A DNA stretch of 64,000 nucleotides, from positions 496,001-560,000 of the forward strand of contig NZ_LMIO01000003.1 in assembly GCF_001428745.1 (NCBI RefSeq), given 5' to 3'. Below the pieces are notes generated by a model. The model did no database searches and had not been told where the DNA came from. It saw nothing but the letters and a program-made list of their open reading frames with translations. Of the stretch, positions 50,941-58,611 are shown piece after piece (position 1 is the first letter of the stretch; each line of letters starts with the position of its first letter). Made by a program: the position numbers and the translations under genes. This DNA comes from Leifsonia sp. Root227. Its GTDB lineage: Bacteria > Actinomycetota > Actinomycetes > Actinomycetales > Microbacteriaceae.

Positions 50941-51972
50941 CTACGCGGCCTCGGTCTCCAGCGGTGCGCCAGGGTCGGCCGACCATTCGTTGAGCGATCC
51001 GTCGTAGAGGGACACGTCGTCCCTGCCGAGCACCGCCAGGGCGAGCGCGTCCGCCGCGGCGGCGATCCCCGCCGCGCAGTACGTGACGATTCGCGCGTCG
51101 GAGGCGAGCACGTCCCCGAACGTCCGGCGCAGTTCGGCCACCGGCAGGAGCGCGTTGGTCTCGCGGGAGACGAGTCGCGCGGCCGGGGCGCTCACACTGC
51201 CGGGGATGCGGCCGAGGCGACGGCGATTGCCGGTCTCGCCCGCGAACTCTTTCGGCGGCAGGCCGCAGACGAGGGTCGCATCCGCGGTGCCGTCGAGCAC
51301 CGCCGCCACGTCCTCTTTCGACGCCCACGCGCCCGGCCGCTCCTCGGCGAGGAAGCCGTCCGTCGCCCGCGGCTCGACGTGCCCCCGTTCGAGCGGACGG
51401 TCCTCGGCTCTCCACTTCACCGCGCCGCCGTCGAGCACAGCAACGTTCGCGTGTCCGAACGCGCGGAACAGCCACCACAGGCGCGAGGCCCACTGGCCGA
51501 CCGACGCGTCGTAGACGACCACGGTGGTGTCGCTGCCGACTCCCACCGACTCCGCCGCGGCCTCGAACGCAGCAGCGTTCGGACGGGTGAACGGGTATGC
51601 GCCGCGTGGGTCGCTGAAGACGTCGAGAAGGTCGGCGAACACGGCGCCGGGAATGTGGCCGTCCACGAGGTACTGGTCCAGCCCGCTGATGGAGACAGGC
51701 GATCCGTCCGGTCTGGTGGAAGCGACGACCGTCGCGTCCAGGATCACCAGGCCGTCGGAGCCGAGGTGATCGGCCAGCCACTGGGTCGAGACGAGCGGTC
51801 CGGCGAGGGCGGCGCCGAGCACGCTGCCGGTCGTGGAGGTCGCGGCGCTGGCGGCGCCTGCGCTGGCCGCGGTGCCGGCTGCGGCGGTACCACCAGCGTT
51901 GCCGCCGGCGCGTGCGCCCGTGTGAGCGTCAGCGTTGCCGACGGATGCGATGGGTCCGGATGCGCGAGTCAC
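50941..51972 (-). CDS. sulfurtransferase, two rhodanese domains
   Basis: Protein of 343 residues. An unusual Ala/Gly/Ser-rich N-terminus (about residues 15-60) precedes the first rhodanese domain (LVSTQWLADHLGSDG onward) and a second one with Cys in TYCAAGIAAAADAL. The catalytic loop CAAGIAA differs from CGSGVTA of the sulfurtransferase at 16.1 kb and from CRKGVT of thiosulfate enzymes, so the donor is unclear. TAGCGT is exactly 6 nt before the GTG start. Single gene. Confidence 0.85.
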   Translation of the reverse strand: MTRASGPIASVGNADAHTGARAGGNAGGTAAAGTAASAGAASAATSTTGSVLGAALAGPLVSTQWLADHLGSDGLVILDATVVASTRPDGSPVSISGLDQYLVDGHIPGAVFADLLDVFSDPRGAYPFTRPNAAAFEAAAESVGVGSDTTVVVYDASVGQWASRLWWLFRAFGHANVAVLDGGAVKWRAEDRPLERGHVEPRATDGFLAEERPGAWASKEDVAAVLDGTADATLVCGLPPKEFAGETGNRRRLGRIPGSVSAPAARLVSRETNALLPVAELRRTFGDVLASDARIVTYCAAGIAAAADALALAVLGRDDVSLYDGSLNEWSADPGAPLETEAA

Positions 51973-52074
51973 GGCACAACGCTAACCAGGGGCCGCGCAT
52001 CCAGGCAGCCTTCCCGCAACGCGACGTAACGCGCTCGCGTCGGCGGCCGATCCCGCCGGTCACCGCGCCCGTGG

Positions 52075-53460
52075 TCAGCACTCGATGACGTTGACCGCCA
52101 GGCCGCCCTCGCTGGTCTCCTTGTACTTCGTCGACATGTCGAGGCCGGTCTGCCGCATCGTCTCGATCACCGTGTCGAGCGAGACCAGGTGCGACCCATC
52201 TCCGTGCAGGGCGAGTCGCGCGGCGGACACCGCCGTGGACGATGCGATCGCGTTGCGTTCGATGCACGGGATCTGAACCAGTCCGCCGACCGGGTCGCAG
52301 GTGAGGCCGAGGTGGTGCTCCATCGCGATCTCCGCCGCGTTCTCGACCTGGCGCGGCGTGCCGCCGAGCACAGCGCAGAGCGCCCCGGCCGCCATGGCGC
52401 AGGCGGAGCCGACCTCGGCCTGGCAGCCGCCCTCGGCGCCGGAGATCGACGCGTTCGCCTTGAACAGCGAGCCGATGGCCGTCGCCGTCAGCAGGTACTT
52501 CCGGATGCCGTCGGCCGACGCACCAGGAACGAAGCGGAGGTAGTAGTGGGCGACAGCCGGGACGATCCCCGCTGCGCCGTTGGTGGGCGCCGTCACGACG
52601 CGGCCGCCGGATGCGTTCTCCTCGTTGACCGCGAGCGCGAACGCGTGCAGCCACTCGATCGACGTGTCGCGGCCCGGTTCGTCGCCGACGCACTCCAGGT
52701 GCTCGCGCATCGCGGCCGCCCGCCGCTTGACGCCGAGGCCGCCGGGAAGGGTGCCGTCTCCGGCGAGACCGTTCGCGACGCACTCCGCCATCGCCGACCA
52801 GATCAGGTCGAGGCGTTCCCTCGTCGCGTCCTCGCCGTGGATCGCCGCCTCGTTGCGCCGTGCCACCTCGCAGATCGGGATGTCGAGCGCCTCGCACAGC
52901 CGCAGCAGCTCTTCCGCGGTGTCGTACGGCAGGGGATGCGCGGCCCGCGCCGAGAGCTCCGCCTCCTCCCCATCGCGTCGGACGAAGCCGCCGCCGATGG
53001 AGTAGTAGGTCTCTTCGAGCAGCGGGAACGCATCCACCGTCCCGTCGTCACCGGCACCCCAGGCGGTGATCGTGAGCGCGTTGGGGTGGCCGGGGAGGCG
53101 CGTGCGCGGCTCGAAGGCGATGTCGTCGCGCGCGATCGGGATGGCGCGGCGATCGGCGAGCAGCAGCGTCGAGCCCTCGGTCAGTCCCGCCCAGACGCCG
53201 TGGACGTCCTCGGGCCGGCAGGTCTCCGGCTCGAGCCCGGCGAGGCCGGCGAGCACCGCATCCGGAGTGCCGTGGCCGATCCCGGTGGAGCCGAGCGATC
53301 CGTAGAGGGTGCAGGTGACCTGCCTGACGCGATCCAGCAGGCCGTCCGTGACGAGGCGTTCGGCGAACGTGCGGGCCGCCCGGAGGGGGCCGACGGTGTG
53401 CGAACTCGATGGGCCGATGCCGATGGAGAAAAGGTCGAAAGCCGAGACGTACGCTGTCAC
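52075..53460 (-). CDS. sdaA: L-serine ammonia-lyase, iron-sulfur type
   Basis: Single-chain L-serine dehydratase of 461 residues that converts serine to pyruvate and ammonia. The beta domain starts DLFSIGIGPSSSHTVGP, and the alpha domain has GAAGIVPAV and the cysteine ligands of the 4Fe-4S cluster (for example EVGSACAMA, LTCDPVGG, and a C-terminal Cys in VIEC). TAGACT lies exactly 6 nt before the GTG start (leaderless). Divergent from the mini-HTH gene, 144 bp away. Confidence 0.95.
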   Translation of the reverse strand: MTAYVSAFDLFSIGIGPSSSHTVGPLRAARTFAERLVTDGLLDRVRQVTCTLYGSLGSTGIGHGTPDAVLAGLAGLEPETCRPEDVHGVWAGLTEGSTLLLADRRAIPIARDDIAFEPRTRLPGHPNALTITAWGAGDDGTVDAFPLLEETYYSIGGGFVRRDGEEAELSARAAHPLPYDTAEELLRLCEALDIPICEVARRNEAAIHGEDATRERLDLIWSAMAECVANGLAGDGTLPGGLGVKRRAAAMREHLECVGDEPGRDTSIEWLHAFALAVNEENASGGRVVTAPTNGAAGIVPAVAHYYLRFVPGASADGIRKYLLTATAIGSLFKANASISGAEGGCQAEVGSACAMAAGALCAVLGGTPRQVENAAEIAMEHHLGLTCDPVGGLVQIPCIERNAIASSTAVSAARLALHGDGSHLVSLDTVIETMRQTGLDMSTKYKETSEGGLAVNVIEC

Positions 53461-53559
53461 TTCTTCAGTCTACGTCGCGCGGGATGCACGATTGCTGCGT
53501 CGTCCTGCGCTTTCGCGCACGGAACCGCCACGCGCGCGACTCCCCTCCAGACCGTTTTA

Positions 53560-53604
53560 GCAACTTAAGTTGACAACGACGGATAAGCAACCTAAGTTGC
53601 TCTC
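53560..53604 (+). promoter_or_regulatory. leaderless promoter with two embedded palindromic operators
   Basis: TTGACA (53570-53575), 17 bp, TAAGTT (53593-53598), then 6 nt to ATG 53605. Two related palindromes overlap the elements: CAACTTAAGTTG (53561-53572) covers the -35, and GCAACCTAAGTTGC (53587-53600) covers the -10. Centres are 27 bp apart. The likely binder is the HTH protein encoded by the first gene (autoregulation). Confidence 0.8.
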
Positions 53605-53844
53605 ATGGGACCCACACCGACACCAGCACCCATCGGCGGAGCAGCAGACGGACTCGCCTCCGTCGTGGCCCTCCGCGAGCTCGCCGACCGGCTCGAAGAC
53701 GCCGAAGTCGAGCGCGCTCTGCGCGACGGCTGGACCTGGACCCAGATCGCCGACGCGCTCGGCGTCACCAGGCAGGCCGTGCACAAGAAGCACCTGCGTC
53801 GCGTCGCAGCGGCGGGGATCGAACTGAGGAGGCGCAATGCCTGA
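53605..53844 (+). CDS. small helix-turn-helix protein, partner of a Clp-N protein
   Basis: Protein of 79 residues: a disordered Pro-rich start, a helix (VVALRELADRLEDAEVERAL, about 20-39) and a helix-turn-helix (WTWTQIADALGVTRQAVHKKH, about 43-63) of the homeodomain/sigma-like type. No ligand domain. It starts exactly at the predicted transcription start. The downstream Clp-N gene overlaps its end by 8 bp, so the two are coupled. A likely dimeric autorepressor. Confidence 0.85.
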   Translation: MGPTPTPAPIGGAADGLASVVALRELADRLEDAEVERALRDGWTWTQIADALGVTRQAVHKKHLRRVAAAGIELRRRNA

Positions 53845-54400
53845 CAACAGCACACCAGACGACACCAACGACCGCGGAGCCGCCGACCACGGCGCCGACC
53901 GCGACACCACCCGCGACGACCACCGCCTCTCCCGTTCGCTTCGCGACACCGTGATGCTGGCCGTCGAGGAGGCCCGCCTCCGCGGGGCATCCCTCGTGGA
54001 GGCCGAGCACCTGCTGCTCGCCCTGTCCGTGTCGGACGGCACGAGAGCACAGCGCGCCCTCGCCGCCTCCGGGCTGGGTCACGCGGGCATCGAGGCAGCG
54101 CTGCGCGCCGAACGCGAGGCGAGCCTGCGGGCGGCCGGCGTCGAACCCGTTCAGGAGGAACGCCTGACCGCGACGCCGCGCACCGCTCGCCCCCGCTGGG
54201 GCACCACAGCCAGGGATGCGCTGGTCAGGGCGCACAAAGTCGCCGCCCGCGGGCGCGACGGCGCAGCCCGCGGACGCGACAGGCGCACCGCCGAGTCCGA
54301 CTTGCTGGCCGGCATCCTCACCATCGAACTCGGCACGGTCCCTCGCGCCATCGCGATCGCGGGGATCGACAGGGCAGCGCTGCTGGCTGCTGCGGGCTGA
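53837..54400 (+). CDS. stand-alone Clp N-terminal domain protein
   Basis: Protein of 187 residues. An acidic disordered N-terminus (about 30 residues) is followed by two Clp_N repeats (AVEEARLRGASLVEAEHLLLALS at about 42-64 and TARDALVRAHKVAARGR...LLAGILTIELG at about 124-170). There is no AAA ATPase domain. Clp-N domains of ClpA/ClpC bind adaptors or substrates; an isolated one could act as an adaptor, decoy or substrate-sensor. Coupled to the HTH gene. Confidence 0.85.
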   Translation: MPDNSTPDDTNDRGAADHGADRDTTRDDHRLSRSLRDTVMLAVEEARLRGASLVEAEHLLLALSVSDGTRAQRALAASGLGHAGIEAALRAEREASLRAAGVEPVQEERLTATPRTARPRWGTTARDALVRAHKVAARGRDGAARGRDRRTAESDLLAGILTIELGTVPRAIAIAGIDRAALLAAAG

Positions 54401-54451
54401 GACCCGCTGTTCCGCGCAATCCCGCGCATCCCCGCTCCACCGCGCATCCCC

Positions 54452-54506
54452 GCGCTTACACGCTCCACGCACCCATGTAAGCGCCACGTAAGCGCTGTGT
54501 AAGCGC
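54452..54506. promoter_or_regulatory. 11-bp iterons upstream of the ABC exporter genes
   Basis: YGTAAGCGC occurs at 54476-54484, 54487-54495 and 54498-54506, exactly 11 bp apart, so on the same DNA face. An inverted copy (GCGCTTACA) lies at 54452-54460. The last copy is 55 bp before ATG 54562. A probable multi-site operator or activator array for the exporter operon. Confidence 0.7.
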
Positions 54507-54561
54507 GCCCGTGGAACATCGTGACCATCAACTCGAATCCCATCCATCAGGAAGGATCACC

Positions 54562-55563
54562 ATGACCACCAGCTCAGAATGGGCGGTCGAAGCCCACGGG
54601 CTCGTCAAGGTCTTCGGCGACAACCGCGCGGTCGACGGCGTCGACCTCAGTGTCCGCGCCGGAACCGTCTACGGTGTGCTCGGCCCCAACGGTGCCGGCA
54701 AGACCACCACCATCTCCATGCTCGCGACCCTGCTCAAGCCGGACGCGGGTACCGCCACGATCTTCGGCCACGACGTCGCGCGAGAGCAGCAGGTCGTCCG
54801 CCAGCTCATCGGCGTGACTGCGCAGTTCGCGTCCGTCGACGAGCGGCTCTCCGCCACGGAGAACCTCGTCATCTTCTCCCGTCTCCTCGGCCTGAGCCGC
54901 GCGGAAGCGAAGCGCAAGTCCGCAGAACTGCTCGAAGAGTTCGGGCTGACCGATGCGGCCAAGCGCCCCATCGCCAAGTTCTCCGGCGGAATGCGCCGCC
55001 GCCTCGACCTCGCCGCCAGCCTGATCGCGCAGCCGCCGCTGATCTTCCTCGACGAGCCGACCACCGGCCTCGACCCGCGCACCCGCGCCCAGATGTGGGA
55101 CACCATCCGCCGACTGGTCGCCACCGGGTCCACCGTGCTGCTCACCACGCAGTACCTGGACGAGGCCGACCAGCTCGCCGACCGGATCGCCGTGATCGAC
55201 ACCGGCCGAGTCGTCGCAGAGGGGACCGCCGACGAACTCAAGGCGTCCGTCGGCGAATCGTCGCTGCAGCTCCGCCTTGCCGACCCGTCCGACATGGAGG
55301 ACGCACGCCGTGCGATCGGCGCTGTGCTCGGTGTCGACGCGGTCGTTTCGCCTGAAGGGTCGCGAATCACCGCACCCATGCGCAACCCGGATGCGGTCAC
55401 CGACCTGTTCGTGACGTTCCGCGAAGCCGGCATCCACCTCACCGAGATGTCGGTCCAGAAGCCGACCCTCGACGAGGTCTTCCTCACCCTCACAGGCCAC
55501 GGCGTCGAAGACGAGAAGTCCGACGCAGCAGACGCCGCAGAATCAGAAAGGGTCGACGCATGA
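54562..55563 (+). CDS. daunorubicin-resistance type ABC transporter ATP-binding protein
   Basis: DrrA-like ATPase of 333 residues. Walker A GPNGAGKTTT, signature FSGGMRRRLDLA, Walker B LIFLDEPTTGLDPR and the switch region LTTQYLDEADQLADR are intact; the C-terminal regulatory part (about 230-330) is that of the DrrA family. Powers export through the permease encoded next, with which it overlaps (ATGA). RBS GGAAGGA. Likely substrates are antibiotics or lipids. Confidence 0.93.
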   Translation: MTTSSEWAVEAHGLVKVFGDNRAVDGVDLSVRAGTVYGVLGPNGAGKTTTISMLATLLKPDAGTATIFGHDVAREQQVVRQLIGVTAQFASVDERLSATENLVIFSRLLGLSRAEAKRKSAELLEEFGLTDAAKRPIAKFSGGMRRRLDLAASLIAQPPLIFLDEPTTGLDPRTRAQMWDTIRRLVATGSTVLLTTQYLDEADQLADRIAVIDTGRVVAEGTADELKASVGESSLQLRLADPSDMEDARRAIGAVLGVDAVVSPEGSRITAPMRNPDAVTDLFVTFREAGIHLTEMSVQKPTLDEVFLTLTGHGVEDEKSDAADAAESERVDA

Positions 55564-56378
55564 GCGCCCTCACCGTCATCACCCCGCCGTCAGAGCGGAA
55601 ACTGAAGAACCACGTCAGCCTCACGCAGAGCCTCGCGAACTCGTTCACGATGGCATACCGCGGTCTGCTGAAGATCAAGCGCACGCCGGAGCAGTTGTTC
55701 GACGTGACGCTGCAGCCGATCATCTTCACGGTCATGTTCGCGTACCTGTTCGGCGGCGCTGTCGCCGGAAGCGTGCAGACATATCTGCCCAACCTCATCC
55801 CGGGCATCCTGGTGCAGACCGTCATCACCACCTCTGTCGTGACCGGGGTGCAGCTTCGCGAGGACATGGACAAGGGAGTGTTCGACAGGTTCAAGTCCCT
55901 GCCGATCGCCCGGATCGCTCCGTTGGCGGGAGCGCTGCTCGCCGACACCCTCCGCTACGCCATTGCGACGACGATCACCTTCGTAGTCGGCTTCATCATG
56001 GGGTACCGGCCAGCGGGCGGCATCGGCTTCGTCATCCTCGCGGGTCTGCTCGTGATCGTCTCATCGTGGGCGATCAGCTGGATCTTCGCGTTCTTCGGAG
56101 TGATCGCACGCACCGCCAGCTCGGTGCAGGGCATCTCGTTCATGGTGCTCTTCCCGCTGACGTTCCTGTCGAACGCCTATGTGCCTGTCGACTCGCTGCC
56201 GGACTGGCTGCGCTGGTTCGTCAACATCAACCCGGTGTCCCACCTGGTGACCGCTGTCCGGGACCTCGCCAACCACGGCACCTTCGGCGCGGACGGCTGG
56301 CTCGCCCTCCTCGGCGCCGCGGTGATCGTCGCGGTGTTCGCCCCGCTCACCGTGCGCGCATACATGCGGAAGGCGTAA
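55560..56378 (+). CDS. ABC-2 type transporter permease (DrrB-like)
   Basis: Membrane permease of 272 residues with six helices. The family signature is near the end (FLSNAYVPVDSLPDWLRWFV, then NINPVSHLVTAVRDL). ATG overlaps the stop of the ATPase gene. Forms the translocation pore of the DrrAB-type exporter. Confidence 0.93.
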   Translation: MSALTVITPPSERKLKNHVSLTQSLANSFTMAYRGLLKIKRTPEQLFDVTLQPIIFTVMFAYLFGGAVAGSVQTYLPNLIPGILVQTVITTSVVTGVQLREDMDKGVFDRFKSLPIARIAPLAGALLADTLRYAIATTITFVVGFIMGYRPAGGIGFVILAGLLVIVSSWAISWIFAFFGVIARTASSVQGISFMVLFPLTFLSNAYVPVDSLPDWLRWFVNINPVSHLVTAVRDLANHGTFGADGWLALLGAAVIVAVFAPLTVRAYMRKA

Positions 56379-56473
56379 CATCCCGGAGCTGTAGGCGGCG
56401 CAGCCATCAGGCAGGCGCTTCCCGCCGCACCCGCCGCATCCCGTCGCATCCAACCCTCAGAGAAGGACACCTC

Positions 56474-56986
56474 ATGAGCACCGTCGCCGGAAGCATCGCC
56501 GCGCTGGTCAGGGAGCCGTCCGGCCGGCCGAGCACACGCGCTGTCCGGTTCTGGGCGTGGGATGCGGCGGTCGGTTGGACGTTCTTCGCCGCGCTGCAAC
56601 TGGTCTGGATGCTGCTGGCCGACGCCTGGACCCAGCCCCTGCACCTCGCGGGGCTGGGTCTCACCGTCGTGGCGGCCATCGTGCACGTCGCGGTGATGCC
56701 GCGCTGGCGCTACCGGGTGCACCGCTGGGAGATCACGGAGGACGCCATCTTCGTCCGCTCCGGCTGGTTCACGCAGGAGACCAGGGTGGCGCCGATCGCC
56801 CGGCTCCAGACCGTGGACTCCCGCCGCGGCTCCCTGATGCGGATGATGGGGCTCACCTCGGTGACGATCACCACCGCGTCCTCGGCCGGCGCCCTCACCA
56901 TCCACGCCCTCGACGACGCGGTCGCCCGCGAGGTCGTCGCGATCCTCGCGGAGGTCGCCCAGCACTCGGAGGGCGACGCGATATGA
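56474..56986 (+). CDS. PH domain-containing membrane protein (YdbS-like)
   Basis: Protein of 170 residues: two hydrophobic helices (about 27-72) and a bacterial PH (bPH2) domain (YRVHRWEITEDAIFVRSGWF onward). YdbS/YdbT pairs are thought to act at the membrane; in Bacillus they give resistance to some bacteriocins. The stop overlaps the start of the next gene (ATGA). It lies 95 bp after the exporter permease gene and may belong to the same operon. Confidence 0.88.
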   Translation: MSTVAGSIAALVREPSGRPSTRAVRFWAWDAAVGWTFFAALQLVWMLLADAWTQPLHLAGLGLTVVAAIVHVAVMPRWRYRVHRWEITEDAIFVRSGWFTQETRVAPIARLQTVDSRRGSLMRMMGLTSVTITTASSAGALTIHALDDAVAREVVAILAEVAQHSEGDAI

Positions 56987-58545
56987 GCGCGGAGCCGCCC
57001 GCGGCCGAACCCGCCGTCGAGACCGGCGACGTCCACGACCCCTCCACCGAGTCGTGGCGCCGCCTCAACCCGCTGATGCTCCTCGTGCATCCGCTGCGGG
57101 AGCTGATCCGCTACCTGCCCGTGCTGCTGATCGCTCTCGTTGCGGGCGCTGCGGGCGGCGAGCCGTGGTGGGCGTACGTCCTCTCCGGGCTCGGCATCGT
57201 CTTCGGCGTCCTGCGCTTCTTCACCACCACCTACCGCATCACGCCGACGCACGTGCAGGTGCGCAGCGGGGTGCTCAACCGGCGCACACTGTCCGCGCCG
57301 CGGGACCGCATCCGGAGCGTGGATGTGGATGCGACTCTGCTGCACCGGGTGTTCGGGCTGGCGATCGTCAAGGTCGGCACCGGCGCATCCCACGGGCAGG
57401 AGGAGCTCGCGCTCAACGCCGTCGCTCTGCGGGATCTGCCCGCCCTGCGCAGTGAGCTGCTGCGGCTCGCGCCCCCCGATGCTTCCACCGGCGCTGAGCC
57501 GCCGGCCAACCTGAGCAGGTGGTCGCCGCGCTGGGTGCGGTATGCGCCGCTCACCCTGAGCGGGGTCGCGTCGATCGTCGCGGTCGTGTTCTTCGTGGTG
57601 CAGCTCAACTTCTTCGAGGGCGGTGTTCTCACCCGGCTGGCGGTGGTGCAGCAGGGGATCGGCTGGGTCACCCATCTGCCGCTGCTGGTGACCGCGCTGT
57701 GGGGCTCGATCGTCCTCGTGGTCCTCGCGTCGGCCGTTGCGATGGTGCGGTACGCGCTGTCCTACGGAGGGTTCAGCATCCACCGGGCTGGACCGCACAC
57801 CCTGCACATCAGCCACGGGCTGCTGCGCGCCAGGCAGATCACGCTCGACGAGACCCGCCTCCGCGGCGCGCAGCTCTCCGAGCCGCTGTCGCTGCGGCTG
57901 GCGGGAGCGGCGTCCGCGCACGCGATCATGACCGGTCTCGGCCGACAGCGCGGCGGCGTCGCCCTGCTCGCCCCGCCAGGACCGCGCGAGGAGGCCGTGC
58001 GGATCGCCTCCGTGGTGCTCGGCGGCAGCGAACCGCTGGACGTCGAGCTGATCACGCACGGCACGCGCGCCCATCGCAGGCGCTACACCAGGGCGGCGTC
58101 GTTCGCCGGGGTGCTCGCGGCTGCGGCGCTGGTGCTGCAGCTGTCCGGCATCGTCTCGCCGATGGTCTGGTGGGCGTTCGTGGTGATCGTTCCCGCGTCC
58201 GCCATGCTCGCCGCCGACCGCTGGCGCGGTCTCGGCCACGCGTTGCTGCCCGGCTGGCTGATCGCCAGGAGCGGTTCGCTGAACCGCAAGCGGGCTGTGC
58301 TCGCGACAGAAGGAATCATCGGCTGGACCATCCGCCGCAGCTTCTTCCAGCGCAGGGCGGGCCTCGCCACCCTCATCGCGACGACCGCGGCGGGCAGGCA
58401 CCGCGTCGTCATCCCCGACCTGCCGCACGATGCGGTGTGGCCGATCGTCGAGGCCATCAGCGTCCGCCACGTGGTGGAGGGCGATGCCGCGCCGGTGGAT
58501 GCGGACGGGGCCGCCTCGCAGGGTGCGCGCGCCGACCCGTCGTAG
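56983..58545 (+). CDS. large PH domain membrane protein (YdbT-like)
   Basis: Protein of 520 residues with an acidic N-terminal tail, three pairs of hydrophobic helices (from about 45, 185 and 365) and three bPH2 domains (for example FFTTTYRITPTHVQVRSGVL and SLNRKRAVLATEGIIGWTIRRSFF). Translationally coupled to the YdbS-like gene. The order exporter, small PH protein, large PH protein suggests one envelope-related operon (inference). Confidence 0.88.
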   Translation: MSAEPPAAEPAVETGDVHDPSTESWRRLNPLMLLVHPLRELIRYLPVLLIALVAGAAGGEPWWAYVLSGLGIVFGVLRFFTTTYRITPTHVQVRSGVLNRRTLSAPRDRIRSVDVDATLLHRVFGLAIVKVGTGASHGQEELALNAVALRDLPALRSELLRLAPPDASTGAEPPANLSRWSPRWVRYAPLTLSGVASIVAVVFFVVQLNFFEGGVLTRLAVVQQGIGWVTHLPLLVTALWGSIVLVVLASAVAMVRYALSYGGFSIHRAGPHTLHISHGLLRARQITLDETRLRGAQLSEPLSLRLAGAASAHAIMTGLGRQRGGVALLAPPGPREEAVRIASVVLGGSEPLDVELITHGTRAHRRRYTRAASFAGVLAAAALVLQLSGIVSPMVWWAFVVIVPASAMLAADRWRGLGHALLPGWLIARSGSLNRKRAVLATEGIIGWTIRRSFFQRRAGLATLIATTAAGRHRVVIPDLPHDAVWPIVEAISVRHVVEGDAAPVDADGAASQGARADPS

Positions 58546-58611
58546 CCGCACGCTCCGTGCGGACGGAAGAGCCATCGGCAAGACCGCACAGCGCGCACCA
58601 GCGCGCACCGC

